From contig NZ_BOMV01000013.1 of NCBI RefSeq assembly GCF_016862375.1, positions 124,001-188,000 of the forward strand: a DNA stretch of 64,000 bases. Reading direction: 5' to 3'. Under the pieces are notes generated by a model. The model saw only the letters and a list, made by a program, of their open reading frames with translations, did no database searches and was not told the DNA's origin. The position numbers and the translations under genes are program-made. Within the stretch, counting starts at the first letter, position 1; the number at the start of each line of letters is the position of its first letter. Shown here piece by piece: positions 1 to 7,476 of this stretch. The stretch comes from Paractinoplanes rishiriensis (lineage in GTDB: Bacteria; Actinomycetota; Actinomycetes; Mycobacteriales; Micromonosporaceae).

Positions 1-821
1 TCGACGAGGCGGTGCAGCGGATGATCGCCGAGCGGCCGCACCTGGAGCACCTGCTCGACGACTCCGACCGGCTCACCGGCTTCTTCGTCAAGAGCCTGGA
101 GGCGGTACAGGGCGACGAGCGCGACGTGATCATCCTGTCGGTCGGCTACGGCTACGACGAGAACGACAAGATCAGCACGAACTTCGGGGTGCTGAACCGG
201 CCGCGCGGCTGGCGCCGGCTCAACGTCGCGATCACCCGGGCCACGCAGCTGGTCGAGGTGGTCTCGTCGATCCACGCTGCCGACGTGCCGGACATGGGCA
301 ACGAGAGCGTCCGGCACCTCAAAGCCTTTTTGGAGTACGCCGAGCGCGACGCCGCCACGCTGGGCCGCCCGGTGTCCGACCCGGAGGGTGTCACCCCGTT
401 CGAGGAATCCGTGCTGGCCACGATCGCCGGCTGGGGTTACGCGGTGCGCCGCCAGATCGGTGCGGCCGGCCATTGGATCGACCTGGCGGTGCTGCACCCG
501 GACCACCCCGACGACGTGTACGCGCTGGCCATCGAGTTCGACGGCCCCGGGTACCGGTCGATCGGGGCGGCCCGGGACCGCGACCGCCTGCGCGAGCAGG
601 AACTGCGCGAGCAGGGCTGGCACCTGCACCGGATCTGGTCCACGGCGTGGTACCGCAACCAGGCCGAGGAGGCCGGCCGGCTGCTCGGCGCCATCCAGCG
701 AGCGCTGGCCGACCCGCCGCCGGCCGCCGACCGGCTGCCGGCGGCACACGCCTGGGCTTCGACCTACCGTCCGGTGGCCCACCAACTGCTGCTCCAGCCC
801 GAGCACGAGCTGGAGAGCTGA
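1..821 (+). CDS. Superfamily I helicase C-terminus with Vsr-like nuclease domain (5' truncated)
   Basis: Only the last ~270 residues are present; the frame is open from base 3 and the gene begins outside the window. The segment SLEAVQGDERDVIILSVG followed by RRLNVAITRA corresponds to the C-terminal motifs of superfamily I DNA helicases. After it comes a ~110-residue domain containing WIDLAV, IEFDG and a basic RDRDRLREQ helix, the layout of the Vsr/MTES_1575-type PD-(D/E)xK endonuclease fused to large DUF4011/DUF3320-type helicases. The expected job is nucleic-acid unwinding plus cleavage, often in a restriction or defence setting; substrate and partners cannot be judged because the N-terminus is missing. 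A short inverted repeat follows 28 bp after the stop. Confidence 0.75.
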   Translation, partial: DEAVQRMIAERPHLEHLLDDSDRLTGFFVKSLEAVQGDERDVIILSVGYGYDENDKISTNFGVLNRPRGWRRLNVAITRATQLVEVVSSIHAADVPDMGNESVRHLKAFLEYAERDAATLGRPVSDPEGVTPFEESVLATIAGWGYAVRRQIGAAGHWIDLAVLHPDHPDDVYALAIEFDGPGYRSIGAARDRDRLREQELREQGWHLHRIWSTAWYRNQAEEAGRLLGAIQRALADPPPAADRLPAAHAWASTYRPVAHQLLLQPEHELES

Positions 822-848
822 GCCGCCATCCCGTCTTCCCCGTACGCA

Positions 849-870
849 CATTTCCGAAATCCCGGAAATG
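849..870. other. Perfect 8-bp inverted repeat (possible terminator or operator)
   Basis: CATTTCCG and CGGAAATG flank a 6-nt spacer, 28 bp beyond the helicase stop. There is no T-tract, so a factor-independent terminator is only one option; a regulator-binding palindrome is the other. Confidence 0.35.
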
Positions 871-882
871 TTCAGCCTGGGT

Positions 883-971
883 GCGGGGCGGGGCCGGGAG
901 TCCGGGCGGGGCCGGGAGTCCGGGCGGGGCCGGGAGTCCGGGCGGGGCCGGGAGTCCGGGCGAGGCCGGGC
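883..971. repeat. 18-bp tandem repeat, about 4.5 copies
   Basis: The unit TCCGGGCGGGGCCGGGAG is repeated head to tail with near-perfect identity. It runs right up to the 3' end of the PT-rich secreted protein gene on the minus strand, whose stop is at 973. It is noncoding, purely G/C with strand asymmetry, and a likely site of copy-number variation. Confidence 0.85.
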
Positions 972-972
972 G

Positions 973-1641
973 TCAGGAGCCCGGGTCGGCCGTCGGCTCC
1001 GGCGTGCCCGGCTCGTCGGGCTCGGGCGTCTCCGACTCGTCCGGGTCGGGCGTCTCCGACTCGGTCGGTTCCGGCGACGCGGAGTCGTCGGGGTCCGGCG
1101 AGTCGCTCGGCGCGGGCGTCGGCGTCTCAGTCGGCGCGGGCGTCGGCGTCTCAGTCGGCGTGGGGGTCGGCGTGGGGGTCGGCGTGGGGGTCGGCTTGGG
1201 CGCCGGCTTCTTGGTGCCGGTGGCCTGCACCTTGGCCGCGGTGTAGACGGTGCCGACCCGCGTCCCGGTGATCGTGATCCGGAAGCCGGCCCCGAGGTCG
1301 GACAGCTTCTTGCGGGCGCCGTTCAGCTGGATCCGCACGCTCGACGGCACGCTGATCGTCACGGTCTTGCCCTTGGCGTCCTTGGTGCCGCCCTTCGCGA
1401 CGACCGTGACGGTGCCGGCGGCGGCGTCGACGGACTTGACGGTGCCGCTGGCACTGAACTGGACCTTGACCGGCTTGACGGGCTTCGCCGGTTTCGCCGG
1501 CTTGGCGGTCGGCTTGCCCTTGAAGGCCGAGACGGCCGGCGCGGGCTGGTTGCCGGGCGCGGCGGAAGCGGCGGTCGCCACGGCGGGAACTCCGACGACG
1601 ACCGCCATGACGGCAGCCAGGGCAACGGGACGAAGACGCAT
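973..1641 (-). CDS. Secreted protein with DUF5666-like beta domain and Pro/Thr/Glu/Asp-rich C-terminus
   Basis: A 222-residue protein. Residues 1-27 form a signal peptide (basic start, hydrophobic core, ATAASAA). A Lys/Pro/Ala-rich spacer (KPAKPAKPVKPVKV) follows. Residues ~60-140 look like a small beta-barrel (SASGTVKSVDAAAGTVTVVAKG, SSVRIQLNG, GFRITITGTRVG), resembling the DUF5666 repeat of actinobacterial exported proteins. The last ~75 residues are PTPTPT then acidic PDPDESETPEPDE repeats with no LPxTG or membrane anchor, so it is probably released or held in the wall by the tail. The ATG has an AAGGAG ribosome site six bases upstream. Function unknown. Confidence 0.75.
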   Translation of the reverse strand: MRLRPVALAAVMAVVVGVPAVATAASAAPGNQPAPAVSAFKGKPTAKPAKPAKPVKPVKVQFSASGTVKSVDAAAGTVTVVAKGGTKDAKGKTVTISVPSSVRIQLNGARKKLSDLGAGFRITITGTRVGTVYTAAKVQATGTKKPAPKPTPTPTPTPTPTPTETPTPAPTETPTPAPSDSPDPDDSASPEPTESETPDPDESETPEPDEPGTPEPTADPGS

Positions 1642-1737
1642 GACACAACTCCTTGCAGGCGGGGGGTACTCCTCTATGTCACCCCCGCCGGGGTGCGAAC
1701 CGGTTGCCCGTCCGGTTGCCGCCGCGGTGCGTTCCGG

Positions 1738-3081
1738 CTACCTGTCGTCGAGTGCGCGGGTGAACGGGTCGCCGTACTCCCGGATGGCCCGCCGGGCGAA
1801 CGCCTGCTGCACCGTGGCCACCCGCTCGGAGCGTCCCCGGCCCAGGAAGCTGACCGCCCAGTGCAGCACCGCGGTCACCCGGTTCTTGAAGCCCACCAGG
1901 TAGAACAGGTGCACCGCGACCCAGATGACCCAGGCCGGGAAGCCGGACAGCCGCAGCTTGCCGACGCTGGCCACGGCCGAGAACCGGGAGATGGTGGCCA
2001 GGCTGCCCTTGTCGAAGTACTTGAACGGCTTGTCCGGCGGCTGGCCGTCCAGGCGCCGCTTGACCTGCCGGGCCGCGTACCGGCCGCCCTGGATGGCGAC
2101 CTGGGCCACGCCGGGCAGTTGCACGCCGTGCTCGTCGTTCAGGTTCATCATGTCGCCGAGCACGAAGATCTCGGGGTGGCCGGGCACGGTCAGGTCGGGG
2201 GACACGTGGATCCGGCCGGCCCGGTCGGTCTTGGCGCCGGTGACCTCGGCGATCTGCCGGGCCAGCGGGGGAGCCGCCACGCCGGCCGCCCACACCTTGG
2301 TCATCGACGGGATGCGTTCGTGGCCGCGCTCGGTCTCCACCTCGATGCCGGTGGCGTCCATGCCGACCACCTTGGTGTTCAGCTCGACCTCGACGCCCAT
2401 CAGGTGCAGCTGGCGCAGCGCCCGGGTGGACAGGTGGTCGCCGAACGTGTTGAGCACCGCGCCGACCGCGTCGACCAGGATGATCCGGGCCTGGTGCGGG
2501 TCGATGTGCCGATATTGACCCGGCAGCGTGCGGTGCGCCAGCTCGGCGATCTGGCCGGCCATCTCGGTGCCGGTCGGTCCGGCGCCGACCACCACGAAGG
2601 TGAGCCAGCGGGCCACGTCGTCGGGGTCGGTCTGCAGGTCGGCGATCTCGAACGCGCCGAAGATGCGGGCGCGCAGCTCGAGCGCGTCGTCGATGTTCTT
2701 CATGCCGGGCGCGTGGTCGGCGAACTGGTCGTTGCCGAAATAGGACTGCGCAGCGCCGGCCGCCACGATCAGCGTGTCGTACTCGACCTGGTATTCGATG
2801 CCCGGTCCGGACACCGAGACGATCTTGTTCGCGGTGTCCACGCTGGTCGCCCAGCCGAGCCGGACGTCCACGTTCTTCTGCCGGCGCAGCACCTCGCGGA
2901 TCGGCGGGGCGATCTCGCCCTCGCTGAGGATGCCGGTGGCCATCTGGTAGAGCAGGGGTTGGAAGAGGTGGTACGCGGTGCCGTTGATCAGTGTGATGTC
3001 GACCGGAGCCCGGCGCAGAGCCTTGATCGCGAAGAGGCCGCCGAATCCGGCGCCGATGACTACCAGCCGATGCCGCTGCAT
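1738..3081 (-). CDS. ndh: Type II NADH dehydrogenase (NDH-2)
   Basis: This 447-residue flavoprotein oxidises NADH and passes electrons to menaquinone at the inner face of the membrane without pumping protons. The N-terminal FAD Rossmann motif GAGFGG is at residues 9-14. The second dinucleotide fold VVGAGPTGTEMAG, near residue 166, binds NADH. The FAD-ribityl motif appears as FVLGDM, and the quinone-site segment as GVAQVAIQGG. The C-terminal ~60 residues contain a hydrophobic/amphipathic stretch (WVIWVAVHLFYLVGF), the usual membrane-attachment region. Length matches the family. It lies alone between the galactanase terminator and the secreted protein gene. Confidence 0.95.
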   Translation of the reverse strand: MQRHRLVVIGAGFGGLFAIKALRRAPVDITLINGTAYHLFQPLLYQMATGILSEGEIAPPIREVLRRQKNVDVRLGWATSVDTANKIVSVSGPGIEYQVEYDTLIVAAGAAQSYFGNDQFADHAPGMKNIDDALELRARIFGAFEIADLQTDPDDVARWLTFVVVGAGPTGTEMAGQIAELAHRTLPGQYRHIDPHQARIILVDAVGAVLNTFGDHLSTRALRQLHLMGVEVELNTKVVGMDATGIEVETERGHERIPSMTKVWAAGVAAPPLARQIAEVTGAKTDRAGRIHVSPDLTVPGHPEIFVLGDMMNLNDEHGVQLPGVAQVAIQGGRYAARQVKRRLDGQPPDKPFKYFDKGSLATISRFSAVASVGKLRLSGFPAWVIWVAVHLFYLVGFKNRVTAVLHWAVSFLGRGRSERVATVQQAFARRAIREYGDPFTRALDDR

Positions 3082-3160
3082 GGTCGCTCCCGTGTCTCGG
3101 TGTTCCGGTCATTACAGCGCTCTGATCAGTGCTGATTATGCCGTGAACAAGGACACGGTG

Positions 3161-3194
3161 CCGGGCCCGGCGTCGAAGGTCACGCCGGGCCCGG
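3161..3194 (-). terminator. Strong intrinsic stem-loop ending the galactan operon
   Basis: A perfect 13-bp inverted repeat (CCGGGCCCGGCGT / ACGCCGGGCCCGG) with an 8-nt loop begins 7 bp after the GH53 stop. Like many actinobacterial terminators it lacks a clear U-tract. Confidence 0.8.
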
Positions 3195-3200
3195 CCGGTG

Positions 3201-4307
3201 TCACGGGGTCCAGACCAGCGTGGGGTTCACCTTGCCGGACCAGTCGAAGATGGCCATGTTGTCCCAGCCGTTGCCGCTGCCGTTGATGTTCGCCGGGTCC
3301 CAGCCGTTGCCGTTCACGGCGGTCCAGGTCGGCTCCCAGTAGAAGACGCCGACCGCGCCGGCGCTGCGCGCGGTGTTCTGCGTCCACTGGAACTGCTGCG
3401 CCTGCCCGGCCCAGGAGGCCGGGATGTTGTCGCACAGCACGTTGCCCGGGATCGAGTTGCCGGTGCCGTCGGCGTTGCCCGTGGTGAACTGGTACGCCGT
3501 CTCGGCGATCACCACCGGCTTGCCGTACCGGGTCCGGACGTCGGTGATCACGTTGTAGAGGTTGGTCAGCGTGCCGTGCCACATGCAGTAGTACGACAGC
3601 GCCGAGACGTCCCACTGGACGCCCTGGCCGCGGATGCCGTCGAAGAACCAGCGCGCGTTCGCCATGCTGTCGGCGTCCGCCACGTGGATCCACACCTGGG
3701 TGCCGCTGTTGCACGACTTGGTGGCGTTGTAGCCCTGCTTGAGCAGGCTGCCCAGAGGCTGGAAGTTGTTGTTGGTGACCTGCCCGCGGGGCCACAGCAT
3801 GCCGACGTTGATCTCGTTGCCGATCTGCACGCTGTCCGGCGTGGTGCCCTGTGCCTTCAAGGAATTGCAGATGTCGTACGTGTAGTTGTAGACGTCGGTC
3901 TGCAGCTGGGCCAGCGAGTGCGAGGCCCAGGCCGCCGGCGGGAACTGCTTGCCGGGGTCGGCCCAGGTGTCCGAGTAGTGGAAGTCGATCAGGAGCTTCA
4001 GGCCCTTGGACTTGATCGTCCGGGCCTGCTGGAGCACCTTGGCCTTGTTGTTGTAGCCGCTGGCCGGGTTGTTCCAGATGCGCAGCCGCGCGTAGTTGAC
4101 ACCCTTCGATTTCAGGATGTCGTACGGGTCCTGCTGCGCACCGGACGCGTTGTAGTACTTCGCGCCCAGGTCCTGGGCCCGCTGCAGGGTGGACACGTCC
4201 GCACCGAGCATGGTGAGGGGTGCCGCGTGGGCGGGGGTCGGTGAGACGGTCAGCGACAGCGCGAGGACTACGGCTGTCGCCACGAACCCGGTGAGGGATC
4301 GCTTCAT
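3201..4307 (-). CDS. Secreted arabinogalactan endo-beta-1,4-galactanase (GH53)
   Basis: A 368-residue enzyme that cleaves beta-1,4-galactan side chains outside the cell. Residues 1-29 are a Sec signal peptide ending AHA. The mature chain is a single GH53 TIM barrel starting GADVSTLQ. The acid/base glutamate is E165 in GNEIN and the nucleophile is E269 in IAETAY; NYARLRIWNNP and IDFHYSDTWADP are family blocks. There is no carbohydrate-binding module. It is the last gene of the minus-strand operon SBP-permease-permease-LacI-galactanase, so its products are most likely imported by those permeases. Expression should follow the LacI operators near 8.9 kb plus any internal promoter. Confidence 0.93.
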   Translation of the reverse strand: MKRSLTGFVATAVVLALSLTVSPTPAHAAPLTMLGADVSTLQRAQDLGAKYYNASGAQQDPYDILKSKGVNYARLRIWNNPASGYNNKAKVLQQARTIKSKGLKLLIDFHYSDTWADPGKQFPPAAWASHSLAQLQTDVYNYTYDICNSLKAQGTTPDSVQIGNEINVGMLWPRGQVTNNNFQPLGSLLKQGYNATKSCNSGTQVWIHVADADSMANARWFFDGIRGQGVQWDVSALSYYCMWHGTLTNLYNVITDVRTRYGKPVVIAETAYQFTTGNADGTGNSIPGNVLCDNIPASWAGQAQQFQWTQNTARSAGAVGVFYWEPTWTAVNGNGWDPANINGSGNGWDNMAIFDWSGKVNPTLVWTP

Positions 4308-4360
4308 GTCGCTCCTTTGCCAAGGATGCGGTTGGGGGATGACCCGTGGGGAGCGGGTCG

Positions 4361-4382
4361 CACCCGGCGGTGGCGCCGGGTG
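4361..4382 (-). terminator. Stem-loop directly after the LacI regulator gene
   Basis: CACCCGGCG / CGCCGGGTG (9 bp) around a GTGG loop lies 3 bp after the regulator stop. A second smaller hairpin (GACCCG ... CGGGTC, 4341-4359) follows. They could partly insulate the galactanase gene from its upstream operon. Confidence 0.6.
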
Positions 4383-4385
4383 AGC

Positions 4386-5468
4386 TCAGGCGGGCGAGGA
4401 ATCCCGCAGGACCAGCGAGGTGGGCACGGTGATCGACAGCGGGGTACGCCCGGCGATCACGTCGGTGAGCAGCCGGACCATCTCCTCGCTGATCCGGTCG
4501 AGCGGGTGCCGGACGGTGCTCAGCGGCGGGTCGAGGGTGGCGGCCAGGCCGGAGTCGTCGAAACCGACCACCCGTACGTCGCCGGGCACCTCGCGGCCCG
4601 CCTCGCGCAGCACCGGCAGGGTGGCGGCGGCCATCGCGTCCGAGGCCGCGAACACCGCGTCCAGGTCGGGCGCCCGTTCGAGCAGCACCCGCATCCCGGC
4701 CGCGCCGCTCGGCCGGCCCCAGTCGCCGTGCACGATCCGGGCCGGCTCGACCGGCAGGCCGTGCGCGGTGAGCGCGTCGGTGTAGCCGTGCAGCCGGTCG
4801 ACGCCGCCCGCGGTGTCCTGCGGGCCGGTGATGGTGGCGATCCGCCGGCAGCCGGCCGCGATCAGGTGCTCGACGGCCGACCGGGCGCCGGCCCGGTCGT
4901 CGGCCGCCACCGAGCTGATCTGCTGCTCGTAGCCGAGCACCCGGCCGCAGGCAACGATCGGCACCTCGGCGCTGACCAGGTGGCTCAGCAGCGGGTCGCC
5001 GGAGTGCGGCGAGACCAGCAGCACGCCGTCCACGTGCCCGCCGGCCAGGTACGCCACCGTGCGGTTCCGCTCCTCGGGGGTCGAGGCGATCATCAGGATC
5101 AGGGTGAGCTCGCGGTCGGACAGCGCCTGGGCCACGCCGCGCAGCAGGACCGAGAAGTTCGGGTCCTCGAACAGCAGGTGCTGCGGCTCGGTGAGCAGGA
5201 ACGCGATCGACCCGGACCGGCCGGTGGCCAGCGAGCGGGCGTGCTGGTTGGCGGTGTACCCGGTGCGGGTGATCGCCTCGCGCACGGCCCGGACGGCCTC
5301 GGGGCTGACCCACTCCCGGCCGTTGAGGACGCGGGAGACGGTGGCGTAAGAGACCCCGGCCTCGCGCGCCACGTCGCGGATGGTGGGCCGCTTGCGCCCC
5401 GGCGCGGGCGAGGTCGGCACGGCTGGGATCATAGTCGGCGCCACCTCCCGTCCCCGCTGGGTCGTCAT
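4386..5468 (-). CDS. LacI-family repressor of the galactoside locus
   Basis: 360 residues. The helix-turn-helix and hinge (TIRDVAREAGVSYATVSRVL, then LATGRSG) occupy residues ~28-85. They are followed by a periplasmic-binding-protein-like sugar domain (VDGVLLVSPH, VVGFDDSGLAATLDPPLSTV). The start at 5468 is fixed by GAAGGAGGG six bases upstream. It sits in the operon between the permeases and the galactanase, 85 bp after the second permease. Two copies of TGTGACCGGTTACA in the divergent promoter region are the obvious binding sites. The inducer is probably galactose or a galacto-oligosaccharide (inference from context). Confidence 0.92.
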   Translation of the reverse strand: MTTQRGREVAPTMIPAVPTSPAPGRKRPTIRDVAREAGVSYATVSRVLNGREWVSPEAVRAVREAITRTGYTANQHARSLATGRSGSIAFLLTEPQHLLFEDPNFSVLLRGVAQALSDRELTLILMIASTPEERNRTVAYLAGGHVDGVLLVSPHSGDPLLSHLVSAEVPIVACGRVLGYEQQISSVAADDRAGARSAVEHLIAAGCRRIATITGPQDTAGGVDRLHGYTDALTAHGLPVEPARIVHGDWGRPSGAAGMRVLLERAPDLDAVFAASDAMAAATLPVLREAGREVPGDVRVVGFDDSGLAATLDPPLSTVRHPLDRISEEMVRLLTDVIAGRTPLSITVPTSLVLRDSSPA

Positions 5469-5553
5469 GCTGAGCCCTCCTTCGGCATGCCCTTCTGGCC
5501 CTCGCCTGCGAGGCCGTCCGCAGGTCGCGCTGGGTGCCGCTCGGTGCAGGCGG

Positions 5554-6453
5554 TCATGCCTTCACCGCGCCGGCGCCCAGGTCGACCCGCCAATAGCGCT
5601 GCAGGCCGAGGAAGAGGGCGATCAGCGGCAGGATCGACAGCAGCGCGCCGGTGACCACCGAGATGTACATCGCCGGCTGGTTGGCGCCCTGGTTGAGCAG
5701 GCCGTTGAGGCCCACGGTGAGCGGGAACAGCCGGTCGTCGCCCAGCATGATGTACGGCAGCATGAAGTTGTTCCAGATCGCCACGAACTGGAAGAGGAAC
5801 ACGGTGACCAGCCCGGAGCGCATCATCGGCAGCGCCACCCGGGCGAACGTGCGCCAGTCGCCGGCTCCGTCGATCCGGGCCGCCTCGAGCACCTCGGTGG
5901 GCACCGCGGCGGCTGCGAAGATCCGGCACAGATAGATCCCGTACGGGGTGATGATGCTGGGCAGCAGCACCGACCAGTAGGTGTTGGTCATCCCCACCTT
6001 GGCCAGCAGCAGGTACTGCGGGATGGCCAGGATGACGCCGGGCACCAGCACCCCGGCCAGGATCAGGTTGAAGACCACCTGCTTGCCCGGGAACGTGTAC
6101 TTGGCCAGCGCGAACCCGGCCATCGCGGACACCAGCGTGGACGCGGCCGCGCCGACCCCGGCGTACAGGGCGGTGTTGAGCATCCACCGCCAGTACAGGC
6201 CGTCCCGGTACGCGTTCAGGTCGGCGACGTTGTCGAACAGGTGGGTGCTGGGCGCCAGCGTGAAGGTGGAGAACAGCTCGCCGGAGCTCTTGGTCGCCGC
6301 GATCAGCACCCAGAGCACCGGGAACAGGCAGTACAGCGCGCCGAGCAGCAGCAGCACGGTGGCGGCCGGGCTGATCCGGCGGTTGCTCCGGGGCGCCGGT
6401 CCGGACGGCCGGACCACCGCGGGCGTGGCCGGGACCACGGTCGAGGTGCTCAC
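5554..6453 (-). CDS. Sugar ABC transporter permease, MalG type
   Basis: A 299-residue inner-membrane permease with six predicted helices. The EAA loop that docks the ATPase reads EVLEAARIDGAGDWRTFARVALP. The GTG start at 6453 is chosen because AGGAGG lies directly upstream, the preceding permease stops 2 bp earlier, and the N-terminus then matches the family. It belongs to the CUT1 carbohydrate importers. No ATPase is encoded in this operon, so it probably shares an MsiK/UgpC-like subunit made elsewhere. Confidence 0.92.
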   Translation of the reverse strand: MSTSTVVPATPAVVRPSGPAPRSNRRISPAATVLLLLGALYCLFPVLWVLIAATKSSGELFSTFTLAPSTHLFDNVADLNAYRDGLYWRWMLNTALYAGVGAAASTLVSAMAGFALAKYTFPGKQVVFNLILAGVLVPGVILAIPQYLLLAKVGMTNTYWSVLLPSIITPYGIYLCRIFAAAAVPTEVLEAARIDGAGDWRTFARVALPMMRSGLVTVFLFQFVAIWNNFMLPYIMLGDDRLFPLTVGLNGLLNQGANQPAMYISVVTGALLSILPLIALFLGLQRYWRVDLGAGAVKA

Positions 6454-6455
6454 GA

Positions 6456-7412
6456 TCAGTCCTCCTGGTTGAAGGCGCGGTTGCCGACGAGCTTGAGGAA
6501 CCCGAAGGACACGACGAAGGTGGCCAGCGCGATGATCACCGAGGTGGCAGCGGCGGAGTAGACGTCGTTGCGGGTGAACGCGTCCCGGTAGACCTTCATC
6601 AGCGGCGCCCAGGTGCTCGAGATGGTGTTGCTCAACGGCCGCAGCGTCATCGGCTCGGCGAAGACCTGCAGCGTGGCGATGAGCGAGAAGACGAACGTCA
6701 TGATCAGCGAGGGCAGCACGATCGGGATCTTGATGCGCCAGGCGATCTGGCTGTCCGACGCGCCGTCCAGCCGGGCCGCCTCGTACAGGTCGGTGGGGAT
6801 GGCCCGCAGCGCGGTGTAGATGACGATCATGTTGAAGCCGGTGCCGCCCCAGACCGCGATGTTGGCGATCGACCACAGCACCCACGAGCCGGAGAGCAGG
6901 TCCGGCGCGGCCAGCCCGACGCCCTCCAGCGCGTCGTTGAACGGGCTCACCCGGGGCAGGTAGAGGAAACCCCAGAGCAGCGAGGCGACCACGGCCGGCA
7001 CCGCGTAGGGCAGGAAGATCGAGGTGCGGGCGAAGGTGCCGACCCGGGTGCGGCCGGCGTCCAGCAGCAGGGCCATCAGCAGCGCGAGGCCGAGCATGGT
7101 GGGAACCACGATCATCCCGTACGCGCCGACGCGGTAGACGCTCGGCAGGAAGTCCGGATCGGACAGCGACCGGGTGTAGTTCTCCAGCCCGGCCCAGATC
7201 TCGGTGCGCGAGCCGCGGCCCAGGCCCAGCCCGCTGACCTTGACCTTGCGCAGGCTCAGGTAGCCGGCGTAGATGATCGGCGCGGCCAGGAACGCGGCGA
7301 ACAGGATCAGCGCCGGGGCCAGGAACGAGTACGGCGCCAGGGCGCTCTTGCCGCCCCGCTCGGACGTCCGGGGCGTGCGGGTGTTGGTGGGGAACGCCGT
7401 CACGGCCGTCAC
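6456..7412 (-). CDS. Sugar ABC transporter permease, MalF type
   Basis: A 318-residue CUT1 permease with a short cytoplasmic N-terminus and six helices (first at ~SFLAPALILFAAFLAAPIIY). The EAA motif is DLYEAARLDGASDSQIAWRIKIP. It pairs with the MalG-type protein encoded 2 bp downstream. It follows the binding-protein gene after a strong stem-loop, an arrangement that normally makes the binding protein more abundant than the permeases. Confidence 0.92.
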   Translation of the reverse strand: MTAVTAFPTNTRTPRTSERGGKSALAPYSFLAPALILFAAFLAAPIIYAGYLSLRKVKVSGLGLGRGSRTEIWAGLENYTRSLSDPDFLPSVYRVGAYGMIVVPTMLGLALLMALLLDAGRTRVGTFARTSIFLPYAVPAVVASLLWGFLYLPRVSPFNDALEGVGLAAPDLLSGSWVLWSIANIAVWGGTGFNMIVIYTALRAIPTDLYEAARLDGASDSQIAWRIKIPIVLPSLIMTFVFSLIATLQVFAEPMTLRPLSNTISSTWAPLMKVYRDAFTRNDVYSAAATSVIIALATFVVSFGFLKLVGNRAFNQED

Positions 7413-7432
7413 CTCTTGTCTGTTGCGGGGCT

Positions 7433-7468
7433 GCCCGGCAGGTGCGGACGGTGCCGCACCTACCGGGC
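7433..7468 (-). terminator. Stem-loop (attenuator-like) between binding-protein and permease genes
   Basis: A 14-bp stem with one mismatch (GCCCGG-C-AGGTGCGG / CCGCACCT-A-CCGGGC) and 6-nt loop sits 8 bp after the solute-binding-protein stop. In ABC importer operons such elements protect the upstream mRNA or cause partial termination. Confidence 0.7.
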
Positions 7469-7476
7469 CGGGAGTT

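Noticed and set aside
1658-1700. GGCGGGGG / CCCCCGCC inverted repeat upstream of the PT-rich secreted protein gene, as a terminator of NDH-2
   Set aside because: It lies 40-80 bp past the NDH-2 stop but also inside the 5' leader of the next minus-strand gene, with a loop of about 16 nt; evidence is too weak to assign a role.
388-3135. A 915-codon plus-strand frame across the PT-rich protein and NDH-2
   Set aside because: It crosses several unrelated regions including the 18-bp repeat, is Arg/Gly-rich without motifs, and lies opposite a clear NADH dehydrogenase.
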